A program made the position numbers and the translations under genes. The notes beneath the pieces are model-generated. The model saw only the letters and a list, made by a program, of their open reading frames with translations. It made no database searches and was not told where the DNA came from. DNA of 64,000 nt from assembly GCA_028277765.1 (NCBI GenBank), contig JANQFQ010000086.1:1-64000 (forward strand), written 5' to 3'. Source of the stretch: Desulfobacterales bacterium. Its GTDB lineage: Bacteria > Desulfobacterota > Desulfobacteria > Desulfobacterales > SURF-7. This document shows positions 44,623 through 54,403 of this stretch, one piece after another. How positions within the stretch are numbered: the first letter of the stretch is position 1; each line of letters begins with the position of its first letter.

Positions 44623-46020
44623 ATGACAAAACTCTACGAACAAAGCAACACAATAACCTTGGGTGTAATCTTTTTATCAGTCGTCGTCTTTTTTAACACG
44701 TCTATTAGTTATGGATTCGAGCGTAAAACAGCAGTTGTGAAGGCCGTAGAAGAGGTTAGCCCCGCTGTTGTAAATATCAGTTCTGAATATGAAGTACGGG
44801 GCCGGTCGAATCCGTTTTCAGGTTTTGGCATGGATCCGTTTTTTGATTCCTTTTTCAGGGACTTTTTTGATCATGGTTATGAACAGCGTTATAAAAGAAG
44901 CAGTCTTGGCTCTGGTGTCATTATAGATGGTCATCGCGGGTTTATTCTAACAAACGCCCATGTGATCATGGGGACGGATAATATAACGGTTGTCTTAAAG
45001 GACGAACGTGAATTTGAAGCTAAGATCATCGGTGTTGATCCTGATTCAGATCTGGCTGTTCTCAAGATAGTATCAGATAAAACACTCCCGGCCATTGAAA
45101 TGGGGAATTCAGACACCATTATGATCGGTGAAACAGGCATTGCCATTGGCAACCCTTTTGGCTTTTCCAATACCGTGACAACTGGTGTAATAAGTGCCTT
45201 GAATCGCAGCATAAATACGGAAGCCCGGGTTTATCATGACTTTATTCAGACAGATGCGTCAATTAATCCAGGGAACAGCGGCGGACCACTACTGAATATT
45301 AATGGCGAGCTTATAGGAATAAACACCGCTATTTACGCAAAAGCCCAGGGTATTGGGTTTGCCATTCCTATCAATAAAGCAAAAAGAATTGTTTCTGATC
45401 TTATACTCCATGGAGAGGTTGTTCATGTTTGGACAGGTATTTTTGTTCAGGATATGGATCAACGGCTTGCCGCATATCTAAATGTTCCCGGAAAAAAAGG
45501 AGTAGTTGTCAGCGAAATTGAAAACAAGAGTCCCGCGCATGAAAACGGCATAAAAACCGGCGATATTATTCTGTCTGTGGGAGCCAAGAAGATTGCTTCT
45601 TCCCAGGAATACCTTGCGGCGATAAAGGATTACGCGTCAGGAGATACAGCCCGGATAACAGTCTGGAGAGAAGACAGAAAGATTGAATTCTCTTTTACAG
45701 TTTTTACCTTTCCTCCAGAAAAAGCCCATGAACTAGCCTACTTACGCCTCGGGATCAAGATAAAAGGATTAAACCGTAAAAACCGGAGAAAATATGATAT
45801 TAAAGCAGAAAGCGGGGTCGTGATTACTGAAATCAAAAGAGATTTTTCTCTGGCAAAAACAGGTGTTAAGCCAGGGGATGTTATCCGCCAGATAGGTGAA
45901 ATAGCAATCAATAATAAAAAAGATTTTGAAAAGGCAATTATAAAATTCCGTCACAAGTATTCAGTAGCCATTCTTATTCAAAGGGGCTCCCGCGGGTATT
46001 ATATATCCGTAAAGATGTAA
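44623..46020 (+). CDS. Do/HtrA-family serine protease with PDZ domains
   Basis: LTNAHVI, DSDLAVLKI, NPGNSGGPLLN; two C-terminal PDZ-like regions. Confidence 0.93.
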   Translation: MTKLYEQSNTITLGVIFLSVVVFFNTSISYGFERKTAVVKAVEEVSPAVVNISSEYEVRGRSNPFSGFGMDPFFDSFFRDFFDHGYEQRYKRSSLGSGVIIDGHRGFILTNAHVIMGTDNITVVLKDEREFEAKIIGVDPDSDLAVLKIVSDKTLPAIEMGNSDTIMIGETGIAIGNPFGFSNTVTTGVISALNRSINTEARVYHDFIQTDASINPGNSGGPLLNINGELIGINTAIYAKAQGIGFAIPINKAKRIVSDLILHGEVVHVWTGIFVQDMDQRLAAYLNVPGKKGVVVSEIENKSPAHENGIKTGDIILSVGAKKIASSQEYLAAIKDYASGDTARITVWREDRKIEFSFTVFTFPPEKAHELAYLRLGIKIKGLNRKNRRKYDIKAESGVVITEIKRDFSLAKTGVKPGDVIRQIGEIAINNKKDFEKAIIKFRHKYSVAILIQRGSRGYYISVKM

Positions 46021-46120
46021 TATTATCATGAAATATTAAGCATTTTGTTTAATACAGCCTGGTAAAAAGCAAAAGATTACTTTATTTTAGATTTTTTAAC
46101 TTTATATCAATGGAAATAAT

Positions 46121-47503
46121 ATGAAACAGACAAAAATAGTAGACATCTTAAATGTTGAAAAACCGGCTGATACAGTTCTTGTCAAAGGATGGGTTAGAAC
46201 CAGGAGAGATTCAAAAGGATTTTCATTTGTTGAATTAAACGATGGATCTTGTTTAAAAAATATGCAGATTATAACAGATAGCAACCTAACCAATTACGAT
46301 GATATCTGCAGGATTACAACAGGATCAGCACTGGCCGTGACAGGAAAGCTGGTTGAATCTCCAGGGAAAGGACAGAAATGGGAAATTCACGCTGACAGTG
46401 TTACCATTATCAGCATGGCCCCAGAAACGTATCCCCTGCAAAAAAAACGGCATACAGATGAGTTTTTAAGAACCATCAGCCATTTAAGACCACGCACAAA
46501 CAAGTATTCCGCTATTTTCAGAATCAGGTCGGAACTCTCATTTTTAATACACAAGTTTTTCAGAGACAGGGGATTTAAATATATCCATACACCGATTATT
46601 ACAGGTTCTGACTGTGAAGGTGCAGGAGAAATGTTCCGTGTAACTGCCCTAGAACTTGAAAATATACCAAAAAAAGATGGAAAACCTGACCTGACAAAGG
46701 ACTTTTTCGGCGGAGAATCAAACCTAACGGTTTCCGGTCAGCTCTCAGCTGAAATGTTTGCGCTTGCTCTGGGAGATGTTTATACTTTTGGTCCTACTTT
46801 CCGCGCTGAAAACTCAAACACAAGAAGACATGCCGCGGAATTCTGGATGGTGGAACCTGAAATGGCTTTCTGCGATCTTGAAGGGGACATGGACCTGGCG
46901 GAAACATTTTTAAAATACCTCACAGAAAACATCATGGAAGCCTGCAAAGAGGACCTGGAACTTTTTTATAAATTTGTTGATAAAACACTTTTCGATACCT
47001 TGAGCGGCATCGTTGAATCTGGTTTTGAACGGATACCTTATAAAAAAGCCGTAGACATTCTGACAAAAGCGAACAAAAAGTTTGAATATGATGTGTCTTT
47101 TGGAAACAACCTGCAGGCAGAACATGAACGGTATCTGGCTGAAGAGTATATAAAAAAACCGGTTATTGTTTACGATTACCCAAAAGAGATCAAACCTTTT
47201 TATATGAGGATTAATGATGACAACACAACAGCTGCAGCCATGGATGTGCTAGTTCCACGAATAGGAGAAATTATTGGTGGCAGTCAAAGGGAAGAGCGTT
47301 TGGATTTTCTGGAGACCCGGATGGAAGAAGATGGTCTAAAGAAAGAGCATTACTGGTGGTACCTTGATTCAAGAAAGTACGGATCTGTACCGCACAGTGG
47401 TTTTGGCCTGGGTTTTGAGCGCATGTTAATGTTGATAACCGGCGTGGTAAATATCAGGGATGTTATTCCCTTTCCCAGAACCCCGGGAAGTATTGAGTTT
47501 TAA
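46121..47503 (+). CDS. asnS: asparaginyl-tRNA synthetase
   Basis: VKGWVRTRRDSKGFSFVELNDGS, FGPTFRAENSNTRRHAAEFWMVEPEMAF, GFGLGFERMLM. Confidence 0.97.
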   Translation: MKQTKIVDILNVEKPADTVLVKGWVRTRRDSKGFSFVELNDGSCLKNMQIITDSNLTNYDDICRITTGSALAVTGKLVESPGKGQKWEIHADSVTIISMAPETYPLQKKRHTDEFLRTISHLRPRTNKYSAIFRIRSELSFLIHKFFRDRGFKYIHTPIITGSDCEGAGEMFRVTALELENIPKKDGKPDLTKDFFGGESNLTVSGQLSAEMFALALGDVYTFGPTFRAENSNTRRHAAEFWMVEPEMAFCDLEGDMDLAETFLKYLTENIMEACKEDLELFYKFVDKTLFDTLSGIVESGFERIPYKKAVDILTKANKKFEYDVSFGNNLQAEHERYLAEEYIKKPVIVYDYPKEIKPFYMRINDDNTTAAAMDVLVPRIGEIIGGSQREERLDFLETRMEEDGLKKEHYWWYLDSRKYGSVPHSGFGLGFERMLMLITGVVNIRDVIPFPRTPGSIEF

Positions 47504-47749
47504 GCCCAGATTTTACGCGAAAAACCAAATTTCAGGTTCAATCTTACCTCTGAGGAAAAATACCCAACCTATTTTTAACGCAGGCTAACCGTCCAGTATC
47601 TTTTGTTATTTTTATAATAAATTTAAAAATACCTATTTTCGGCCAGTAGTTTTACAGTGCGAATTCAGTCTTGATTTTTTTGAAAAGTATGTCAAGTTAA
47701 TAAAGAAAGTTTCAGTATTATGGGAATAACACTGAAAAAGAGGTTTTTT

Positions 47750-47935
47750 ATGATTAGCTCACCATGTGCAGACTGCCCCAAAAAAAATCAGTCAAAATAC
47801 AAATGCATTAAGGCCTGTAGTAAGCTGAAAGAGATCCAAGATTATCAAGTAAAAAATAGAGAAGAGGTTTTCTCTAATGCAATTGATTACACGAAAGAAA
47901 ATAGCTATGTTGCAACAAGTAAAAGCTTTGTATGA
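47750..47935 (+). CDS. small Cys-containing hypothetical protein
   Basis: MISSPCADCPKKNQSKYKCIKACSKLKEI; GAGG upstream of ATG 47750. Confidence 0.5.
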   Translation: MISSPCADCPKKNQSKYKCIKACSKLKEIQDYQVKNREEVFSNAIDYTKENSYVATSKSFV

Positions 47936-48079
47936 TAAAAACAGTCCGGCTTTAATAAAGCATAGAATCAAATAACAGCTTAAATCCGCCATATACTTAT
48001 ATGCTTACTTGACAATCTTAACGAATTCATATTAAAAATAATTTCCTTTTCTGATCAGTACAAACATTGGAGACAAAAG

Positions 48080-48499
48080 ATGAAGTTGTCCACAAGAAGC
48101 CGGTACGGCACACGTTTAATTCTTGATATGGCGCAGCACAGGGATGAAGGAGCTGTTCAGCTTAGCGAGATAGCAAAACGGCAGGATGTTTCCGTGAAAT
48201 ACCTTGAGCAGATTATCATCCCTTTAAAAAAATCCAAATATGTTAAAGGTATCCGCGGTGCCAGGGGAGGGTATGTTTTAAAGAAAGAACCGAAAGATAT
48301 AACCGTGGGAGAAATTGTGGCTTTACTTGAAGGTGGAGAAAGCCTTTGCGATTGTATAGACAAACCAAGATCCTGCAAAAAATCGAAAACATGCATGACC
48401 CGGCAGATGTGGATGGAGGCCGCCCGGACCATGTTTGACAATCTGAATTCAATTACATTTGAAGAATTAAAAAAAGGTGAATGCGGACCGAATCTATAA
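48080..48499 (+). CDS. Rrf2 family transcriptional regulator
   Basis: MKLSTRSRYGTRLILDMA, VSVKYLEQII, GIRGARGGYVLKK; Cys-rich LCDCIDKPRSCKKSKTC. Confidence 0.94.
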   Translation: MKLSTRSRYGTRLILDMAQHRDEGAVQLSEIAKRQDVSVKYLEQIIIPLKKSKYVKGIRGARGGYVLKKEPKDITVGEIVALLEGGESLCDCIDKPRSCKKSKTCMTRQMWMEAARTMFDNLNSITFEELKKGECGPNL

Positions 48500-48506
48500 A
48501 TTAAAT

Positions 48507-49679
48507 TTATGCTGGTAGCGTAAACTGCGGCTCTCCTATAAAGAAATCCCCTTTTTCGATCCATTCTTTTAATGTTTCTGCTATTTCAAGGGCTCTTACC
48601 ATGCTTGACAGAGGGACCGTGGGCACAGTTTTGCCTTTGAACTTTATAGAGCCGCTTCTGAGTTGGGCATAGCTGACCTTGCCTAGACTTTTTGTTTTTC
48701 CTGAGGGATATGCCTTCCCGTAATCGATGATTTGTGTAAAAAGATTTTTATCTGATACCGAGGTATATTGGGCCATCTCTTCATTTAATATAGGTATTGG
48801 AATACCAAGCCCCACGGCAAGGCTGCACCCATATCCTTGAAGACTCATTCCCTTAAGCCAGTACGAGCTCATCTGCTTGAGGTCACCCATCACCCAAATA
48901 GTACCAGCCGGTGTCAGGGGCGCGCCTTTTTTTGTTCTTTTTACAGATGGATTGTGCTGTGTTCCCTGCCAAGTAACATACCCTACCCCCCCGCCAAGAA
49001 ATATACGTGTGCCAAGGCCAATGGTTTTATAATATGGATCATTCAATAGGGGACTCAGCTGGCCGGCACTGCAGTAGTTAGCATTGGCAGCATTAGGCTT
49101 TAACGCTCCCATATAGGTATAGATGGTCTTTTTCGTCAGGTTGACGGCACAGTTATAATTCTGGTATCCGTTTCTTGGATTGCAGAGTGTTGCCATGGGC
49201 AGAGTTTTCAGCCGGATTTCTTTTTCGACCAGCCTGCCGGGATAACAGGATGTTCCGTACGCGGTTGCTTTTAAATGAACCTTTTTCCCGGCAACAAGAT
49301 CCTCGATCACATGGCCGCCGCCGTAATTGAACTCCCCAGGCCAGACCTTGTTCAGGGGATCATCTTCACACGGTTCAGTAGCGCCGATATAGGAGTCTAC
49401 CGCAGCTACACCAGCATAGGCAGGGACATTATTCATCCAGACCTTTGATGCTTTTATGGTTGGTGAAGAATGACCGAAATTGATAAAGGCGCCTGAAGAG
49501 CACATGGGCGCAAATGTTCCTGTTGTTACAACATCAACTTTTCGGGCAGCTTTTTCAGGTCCTTTTTCCTCGACAATACTGATCATTTCCTCGGCAGTAA
49601 CAACTACCACTTTACCTGATTTGATTTTGTCATTAATGCTTTTGTATGTCTTGTTGACTTTATATTTTTTTGGGGCCAT
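48507..49679 (-). CDS. homocysteine biosynthesis protein family (DUF39 / COG1900)
   Basis: KTYKSINDKIKSGKVVVVTAEEM, GTFAPMCSSGAFINFGHS, family-level recognition. Confidence 0.85.
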   Translation of the reverse strand: MAPKKYKVNKTYKSINDKIKSGKVVVVTAEEMISIVEEKGPEKAARKVDVVTTGTFAPMCSSGAFINFGHSSPTIKASKVWMNNVPAYAGVAAVDSYIGATEPCEDDPLNKVWPGEFNYGGGHVIEDLVAGKKVHLKATAYGTSCYPGRLVEKEIRLKTLPMATLCNPRNGYQNYNCAVNLTKKTIYTYMGALKPNAANANYCSAGQLSPLLNDPYYKTIGLGTRIFLGGGVGYVTWQGTQHNPSVKRTKKGAPLTPAGTIWVMGDLKQMSSYWLKGMSLQGYGCSLAVGLGIPIPILNEEMAQYTSVSDKNLFTQIIDYGKAYPSGKTKSLGKVSYAQLRSGSIKFKGKTVPTVPLSSMVRALEIAETLKEWIEKGDFFIGEPQFTLPA

Positions 49680-49718
49680 TTATCACTCCATTTTATTGGA
49701 TAAAATGTTATTTGCCTG

Positions 49719-50756
49719 TTATTTTGGCGCCAGCTCCAGCATACGATCTAGGGCAAGTCCAGCATCTTTTTTTATGTCATCTTCAACTGTAACAATATTA
49801 ACGCGGCCGATATTTTCTAGTGTCCAAAGAAGATTATCAAGGGTTATCTTTGCCATATTTGGACACATGGAATCGCTTAAGGTCATAATTTTCATGTCCG
49901 GATACTCAATCGCGAGACGTTCAATGAGATTGATTTCTGTTCCGATGATTATGGTGCTGCCAGCAGGAGCCTCTTTAACATAGTTTACAATAAAACTTGT
50001 GGATCCCACAGCATCTGCTGCGTTTACCACTTCTTGTGTACATTCAGGGTGAACAACAATGTTAGCCTCTGGAAATTCACGCCTTCGGTCATTAATTTGG
50101 TCAACCGTAAACCGGGTATGCACCAGGCAGTATCCGTCCCAGAGAATTACTTTTGCGTTTTTAATACTCTCTTCCGAGTTTCCCCCCAAAGGTTTGCTGC
50201 GGTCCCAGATAATCATCTGGTCAGCAGGGATATTCATCCGGTTACCAGTATTGCGGCCAAGGTGCTCATCAGGAAAAAAGAATATTTTTTCGCGTTTTTC
50301 AAATGCCCATTTAAACGCATCCGGTGCGTTTGACGATGTGCAGACAGCACCCCCGTTCCTGCCGCAGTGGGCTTTGATAAAGGCGTCTGAGTTCATGTAA
50401 ACCAGAGGGGTAACAGAGTCTTCACCAGCTATGGCGGTTAATTCATCCCAGGCTCTTTCAACCATAATGGAATCCGCCATGTCAGCCATCCAGCAGCCTG
50501 CATCCATGTCTGGGATCTGTACAATCTGGCCAGGACGGGCAAGTATTGCAGCGCTTTCAGCCATAAAATGGACTCCGCAAAAAACAATAAACTCCACATC
50601 CTGGTCTGCAGCTGCTTTCTGCGAAAGGCCGAAAGAATCTCCCTGAAAATCGCCAAGGCCCACGATTTCTTTTTGCTGATAATGATGCGTCAGTATAACC
50701 AGTTTTTTACCGAGTTCGTTCTTAATCTTTTTTATTTTTTCAATCATTTCCTGCAA
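49719..50756 (-). CDS. nadA: quinolinate synthase A
   Basis: LVILTHHYQQKEI, FCGVHFMAESA, VHPECTQEVV, SDSMCPNMAKITL. Confidence 0.95.
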   Translation of the reverse strand: MQEMIEKIKKIKNELGKKLVILTHHYQQKEIVGLGDFQGDSFGLSQKAAADQDVEFIVFCGVHFMAESAAILARPGQIVQIPDMDAGCWMADMADSIMVERAWDELTAIAGEDSVTPLVYMNSDAFIKAHCGRNGGAVCTSSNAPDAFKWAFEKREKIFFFPDEHLGRNTGNRMNIPADQMIIWDRSKPLGGNSEESIKNAKVILWDGYCLVHTRFTVDQINDRRREFPEANIVVHPECTQEVVNAADAVGSTSFIVNYVKEAPAGSTIIIGTEINLIERLAIEYPDMKIMTLSDSMCPNMAKITLDNLLWTLENIGRVNIVTVEDDIKKDAGLALDRMLELAPK

Positions 50757-50774
50757 TTTATCACCTGTGTTTAT

Positions 50775-51572
50775 TTACCCTTTTAATCGTTCTTTTCCGC
50801 TGAAAATTATAAGCTCATCTTTTCTGATTCTGGCAATAGACACATTCATTGACCTTGCCAGGGTTACAGCCAGTTCTGTTGGGCGAGAAATGGAAATGAT
50901 TATTTCAATACCAGCCCTGACACCCTTTTGAACAAGTTCATAGCTTACTCGTGAAGAGAGCACAGCGATGACAGAATCCGCGATAGAATCCTGCATTAGG
51001 ACACGGCCAATGGCTTTGTCAAGCGCGTTATGCCGTCCCACATCTTCTGCGGCAGCTGTAACGTTTAAACTATTATCAAGAAGCACCGAGGCATGAGTGG
51101 AATATGTTTTGCCAAAAAGATCCTGCTGTTCGAAAAGCTTGTTTTCAAGTCCAAGAGCTGTGCCGGCATCAATCGCCGTTGTGCTTTTCACAGGCGTCAT
51201 GGTCTGATGAAGATCTTTAATAAGTTCTTTCCCGCATATACCGCAGCTCGTCTGACTGATAAAGTTTCTTCTTTCTAAAAGCGGTTTGACTTTTTTCCTT
51301 CTCTGTTCGGTCAGGGTTATGGTTACAAGATTTGGATCCATGTCTTCGCACTGACCAATGGAAGCGAAATCCTCCTTTTGTTTAACAAGCCCCTCTGACA
51401 GGCAGAAGCCGGCAGCATGAAATATCTCATGACCTGGTGTTCGCATGACAACAGAATATGGATTTCCTTCAACATGTATAGCCAATGGTTCTTCACATAC
51501 AAGATTCAGTTCTCTGTTTTGGAATGAATTATTTTTAAAGCACGTAACTTTTTCTGGTGTCAGTTGTTTCAT
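50775..51572 (-). CDS. fdhD: formate dehydrogenase accessory sulfurtransferase FdhD
   Basis: TSCGICGKE, AEDVGRHNALDKAIG, LSSRVSYELVQK. Confidence 0.94.
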   Translation of the reverse strand: MKQLTPEKVTCFKNNSFQNRELNLVCEEPLAIHVEGNPYSVVMRTPGHEIFHAAGFCLSEGLVKQKEDFASIGQCEDMDPNLVTITLTEQRRKKVKPLLERRNFISQTSCGICGKELIKDLHQTMTPVKSTTAIDAGTALGLENKLFEQQDLFGKTYSTHASVLLDNSLNVTAAAEDVGRHNALDKAIGRVLMQDSIADSVIAVLSSRVSYELVQKGVRAGIEIIISISRPTELAVTLARSMNVSIARIRKDELIIFSGKERLKG

Positions 51573-51591
51573 TTTTTATAAGCAATCCTTG

Positions 51592-52029
51592 TCAAGCTTT
51601 TTCCTGGAATTCAATTGTGTCTCCACAGGAGATGGCGCCACTTTTAAGGACACGTGCAAAGACACCTTCCCGCGGCATAATGCAATCTCCAGCCTGATAA
51701 TATATGGCACATTTGCTGTGACATTTTTTTCCTATTTGCGTTATTTCCACAATGGCTGTTTCCCCAAGTTTAACCTTGGTGCCAATTGGAATATGTTTCC
51801 AGTCTATACCAGTAGTAGCAATATTTTCAGCAAAATCACCAAAAGTTACATCAAGACCCTTTTTCTGGGCTTTTTCAATATTTTCATATGAAAGAAAACT
51901 TATCTGCCGGTGCCAGGTACCAGCGTGGGCGTCTCCCTGCAGCCCATGCTCTTTGATTAATTCAGCTTTATTGACCTGGGTTTTACGCTCACCCTTTTTT
52001 TTACTTACAGCAATTGAAACAATTTCCAT
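51592..52029 (-). CDS. MOSC domain-containing protein
   Basis: LQGDAHAGTWHRQISFLSYENI, GDFAENIATTGID, GKKCHSKCAI. Confidence 0.9.
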   Translation of the reverse strand: MEIVSIAVSKKKGERKTQVNKAELIKEHGLQGDAHAGTWHRQISFLSYENIEKAQKKGLDVTFGDFAENIATTGIDWKHIPIGTKVKLGETAIVEITQIGKKCHSKCAIYYQAGDCIMPREGVFARVLKSGAISCGDTIEFQEKA

Positions 52030-52082
52030 AATACGCCTCGATTTATATATAATTAAACGTTAAGATTCAACCATATAGTTAA

Positions 52083-52457
52083 CTAAAGGAGGGAAAGAAG
52101 CACATCGCAGGTTTTACAGACTTTTATTTTATCTTCCCAGCTTTCATGGGCGACACCATTACACATGGTTCCGTTAATATGCCAGCAGAATTTTCCTGCA
52201 TCAAATTCCCAAGCCGGACACTTTTCTTTTTTTTCATCCGGGCATTTAGTGATGGTCCAGCAGGCTTTTTGCGATTTTGTTTTTTTGTCTCCGCGTGTGA
52301 TAATAAACAGTAGCTGTCTTTCAACATGGGGTGGTATAGCCCGCCATCCCTGCTCATAGCTGCGTACTGCTTTAACGGAAATGCCAAGAAGCTGAGCAAT
52401 TTGCGCCTGTGTCTTTTTCAGCTTTTTCCGAAGATTGACAAATTCCTCACTTGTCAC
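52083..52457 (-). CDS. XRE-type HTH regulator with Cys/Trp-rich C-terminal domain
   Basis: LKKTQAQIAQLLGISVKAVRSYEQGWR, then CWTITKCPDEKKEKCPAWEFDAGKFCWHINGTMCNG...CKTC. Confidence 0.88.
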   Translation of the reverse strand: MTSEEFVNLRKKLKKTQAQIAQLLGISVKAVRSYEQGWRAIPPHVERQLLFIITRGDKKTKSQKACWTITKCPDEKKEKCPAWEFDAGKFCWHINGTMCNGVAHESWEDKIKVCKTCDVLLSLL

Positions 52458-52492
52458 ATGTACCTCCTGAAGTCAAAATTCTCTTGACAAAG

Positions 52493-52507
52493 TGCCACAA
52501 TGTAGTA
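52493..52507. promoter_or_regulatory. candidate operator copy 1 TGCCACAATGTAGTA
   Basis: Degenerate copy of the palindrome, exactly 30 bp from copy 2; next to TTGACA at 52484. Confidence 0.55.
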
Positions 52508-52522
52508 GTACAAAGGTCAACA

Positions 52523-52537
52523 TACCACAAAGTGGTA
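52523..52537. promoter_or_regulatory. candidate operator copy 2 TACCACAAAGTGGTA
   Basis: Perfect 6-3-6 palindrome between opposing TTGACA-type elements. Confidence 0.65.
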
Positions 52538-52573
52538 CGGATTTGTCAATAAAAAAGTCAGGAGAAGAAAAAC

Positions 52574-53092
52574 ATGATGTACTCAAAGACAGTGATGGAA
52601 CATTTTAGAAATCCAAGAAATGTGGGCGTGATTGAAGATGCTGACGGTGTGGGAGAGGTTGGAAACCCGATTTGCGGTGACATGATGACCATATATCTTA
52701 AAATTAATGAAGAAAAGATAGGGGATATAAAGTTTCAGACCTTTGGGTGCGGGTCTGCCATAGCTGTTTCAAGCATGCTAACGGAGCTCGCTATGGGGAA
52801 AAGTATTGAAGAGGCTAAAAAGATCACAAACAAAGACGTAGCCGCAGCCCTTGAAGGACTGCCGAAAAACAAGCTGCACTGCTCAAACCTCGGGGCTGAT
52901 GCTCTGCACCTGGCGATACAGGATTATGAAGACAGAAAAGCAGGTATAACAAGACCTGAGCCGAGAAGGCCGATAGAGAAGCATGTTCATGTTCATGGTG
53001 AAAAATGTTTGTGTCCTTACTGTGATACAGAGATAATGGAAAGCACTACTTTCTGCAAGGCATGCCAGTCTGATTTGAACGATGAACACTGA
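52574..53092 (+). CDS. IscU/NifU-N-like Fe-S scaffold with C-terminal zinc-ribbon-like extension
   Basis: MEHFRNPRNVGVI, GNPICGDMMTIYLKI, FGCGSAIAVSSMLTE, LHCSNLGADALH; tail CLCPYCDTEIMESTTFCKAC. Confidence 0.92.
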   Translation: MMYSKTVMEHFRNPRNVGVIEDADGVGEVGNPICGDMMTIYLKINEEKIGDIKFQTFGCGSAIAVSSMLTELAMGKSIEEAKKITNKDVAAALEGLPKNKLHCSNLGADALHLAIQDYEDRKAGITRPEPRRPIEKHVHVHGEKCLCPYCDTEIMESTTFCKACQSDLNDEH

Positions 53093-53111
53093 CAGATAAT
53101 AAAGGATAAAT

Positions 53112-54107
53112 GTGCGTAAAGAAGAAACAAAAAAGAATATCAAAAAAGATGTTCTGCTTGATTACATAAAGGCCACAAGCTGTGCGTTTTCAATGACTCT
53201 GAATCTGAGCAAGGCCCTTGGTATAGAGCCAGACCCTCTACTCCTTTCTTCAGTGATCGGATTCAGTGCAGGGGTCAGCGCCATGGGAGACACCTGTGGT
53301 ACGCCAAATGGGGGTATAGTGGCCCTGGGTGGTAAGTATGCTGATACCGGCACGCTGGATTCTTCACGGTTTTACATGGTCTGTTCGGAATATTTCCGGA
53401 GGCTTGAAAAAAGACTTGATACACCTGACTGTGGCAAGGTTCATGGCGGCAAACATTTGGCAAACAACTTCCGCAGGGCCATACTTACGGGTAAACCTTT
53501 AAAATGCATGGAGATTTTATGGCACGGAACGGAAGTTATCACTGAGCTTGACCAGGAGACGGAAAACAGGAATTCATTTTCTGATCTTCCAGAATATCCT
53601 TATATTGATCGGATGACGCGGTATTTTGAACAAGAGGCGTTTCACTGCAGCCAAACGGTGATTCAGAATATTGCTGACAAAACCGGCAAGGATATGGGAT
53701 TGATCGACAGCCCGTCAAAAGGGTTTGCCGGCGGTATTGGATTTAACGGTACTTTCTGTGGTGCCATCTCGGGCGGGGTACTCTCTCTTGGTTTAATAGC
53801 GGGCGTGGATTTAAGGAGTGCGGGATATTATGATGCTTTTAAAACAATTATGGTAGGTCTAGCGATCAGTGACGGAATATTCAGCAGTGAAAAACATTTT
53901 CCTGGTGCAAAACTTTTTGGACAGTGCAAAAAGGTTTATAAATTAATTGAGGATAAATTCGGAGGGGTCCACTGTAAAGATATTTTACAATTACAACTGA
54001 ATACTGATGAGGGGAGTAAGGAATACATAAAGACGAATAAAATTGAACATTGCCGAAAAGTTGTTCAGACAGTGACAGATACGGTCATCAATATCTGGGA
54101 AGACTGA
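53112..54107 (+). CDS. C_GCAxxG_C_C family protein, apparently internally duplicated
   Basis: GTG start; FHCSQTVIQN...NGTFCGAISGGVLSLG...GQCKKVYKLIEDKFGGVHCKDI, with a diverged N-terminal equivalent (ATSCAFSMTLN...GDTCGTPNGGIVALG). Confidence 0.8.
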   Translation: MRKEETKKNIKKDVLLDYIKATSCAFSMTLNLSKALGIEPDPLLLSSVIGFSAGVSAMGDTCGTPNGGIVALGGKYADTGTLDSSRFYMVCSEYFRRLEKRLDTPDCGKVHGGKHLANNFRRAILTGKPLKCMEILWHGTEVITELDQETENRNSFSDLPEYPYIDRMTRYFEQEAFHCSQTVIQNIADKTGKDMGLIDSPSKGFAGGIGFNGTFCGAISGGVLSLGLIAGVDLRSAGYYDAFKTIMVGLAISDGIFSSEKHFPGAKLFGQCKKVYKLIEDKFGGVHCKDILQLQLNTDEGSKEYIKTNKIEHCRKVVQTVTDTVINIWED

Positions 54108-54191
54108 AATTGATTTGAAATATTTTGTAAATATTGTAATATGTTTCAGTTGTTTTTATGGAAATAATCCCATAAAAAAGCGGAGGATATA

Positions 54192-54383
54192 ATGGCACAC
54201 GGAAAAATAACAAAAAAAATGGCAGATGTATGTAAAAACGCTTGCCCTGTATGTAAAACAGCAAGAAAAAAAGGCGAAGGGCTTATACACGCTTTTGTAA
54301 AACTGGAGGCTCCAGTCTGTCCATTTTGCCGGTCGTACAAAAAAGTATATGGTGTACCATCGTATGAAAAAATCAAAAAATAG
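54192..54383 (+). CDS. small four-Cys (CPVC/CPFC) protein
   Basis: CKNACPVCKTARKKGEG...APVCPFCRSYKK; GGAGG-like RBS. Confidence 0.65.
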   Translation: MAHGKITKKMADVCKNACPVCKTARKKGEGLIHAFVKLEAPVCPFCRSYKKVYGVPSYEKIKK

Positions 54384-54403
54384 TTTTTTATTTTTAGGAG
54401 GAG

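Noticed and set aside
52480-52552. MerR-like regulation suggested by 19-bp spacers with palindromes
   Set aside because: The adjacent regulator is XRE-type, not MerR; spacer lengths rest on weak -10 matches.
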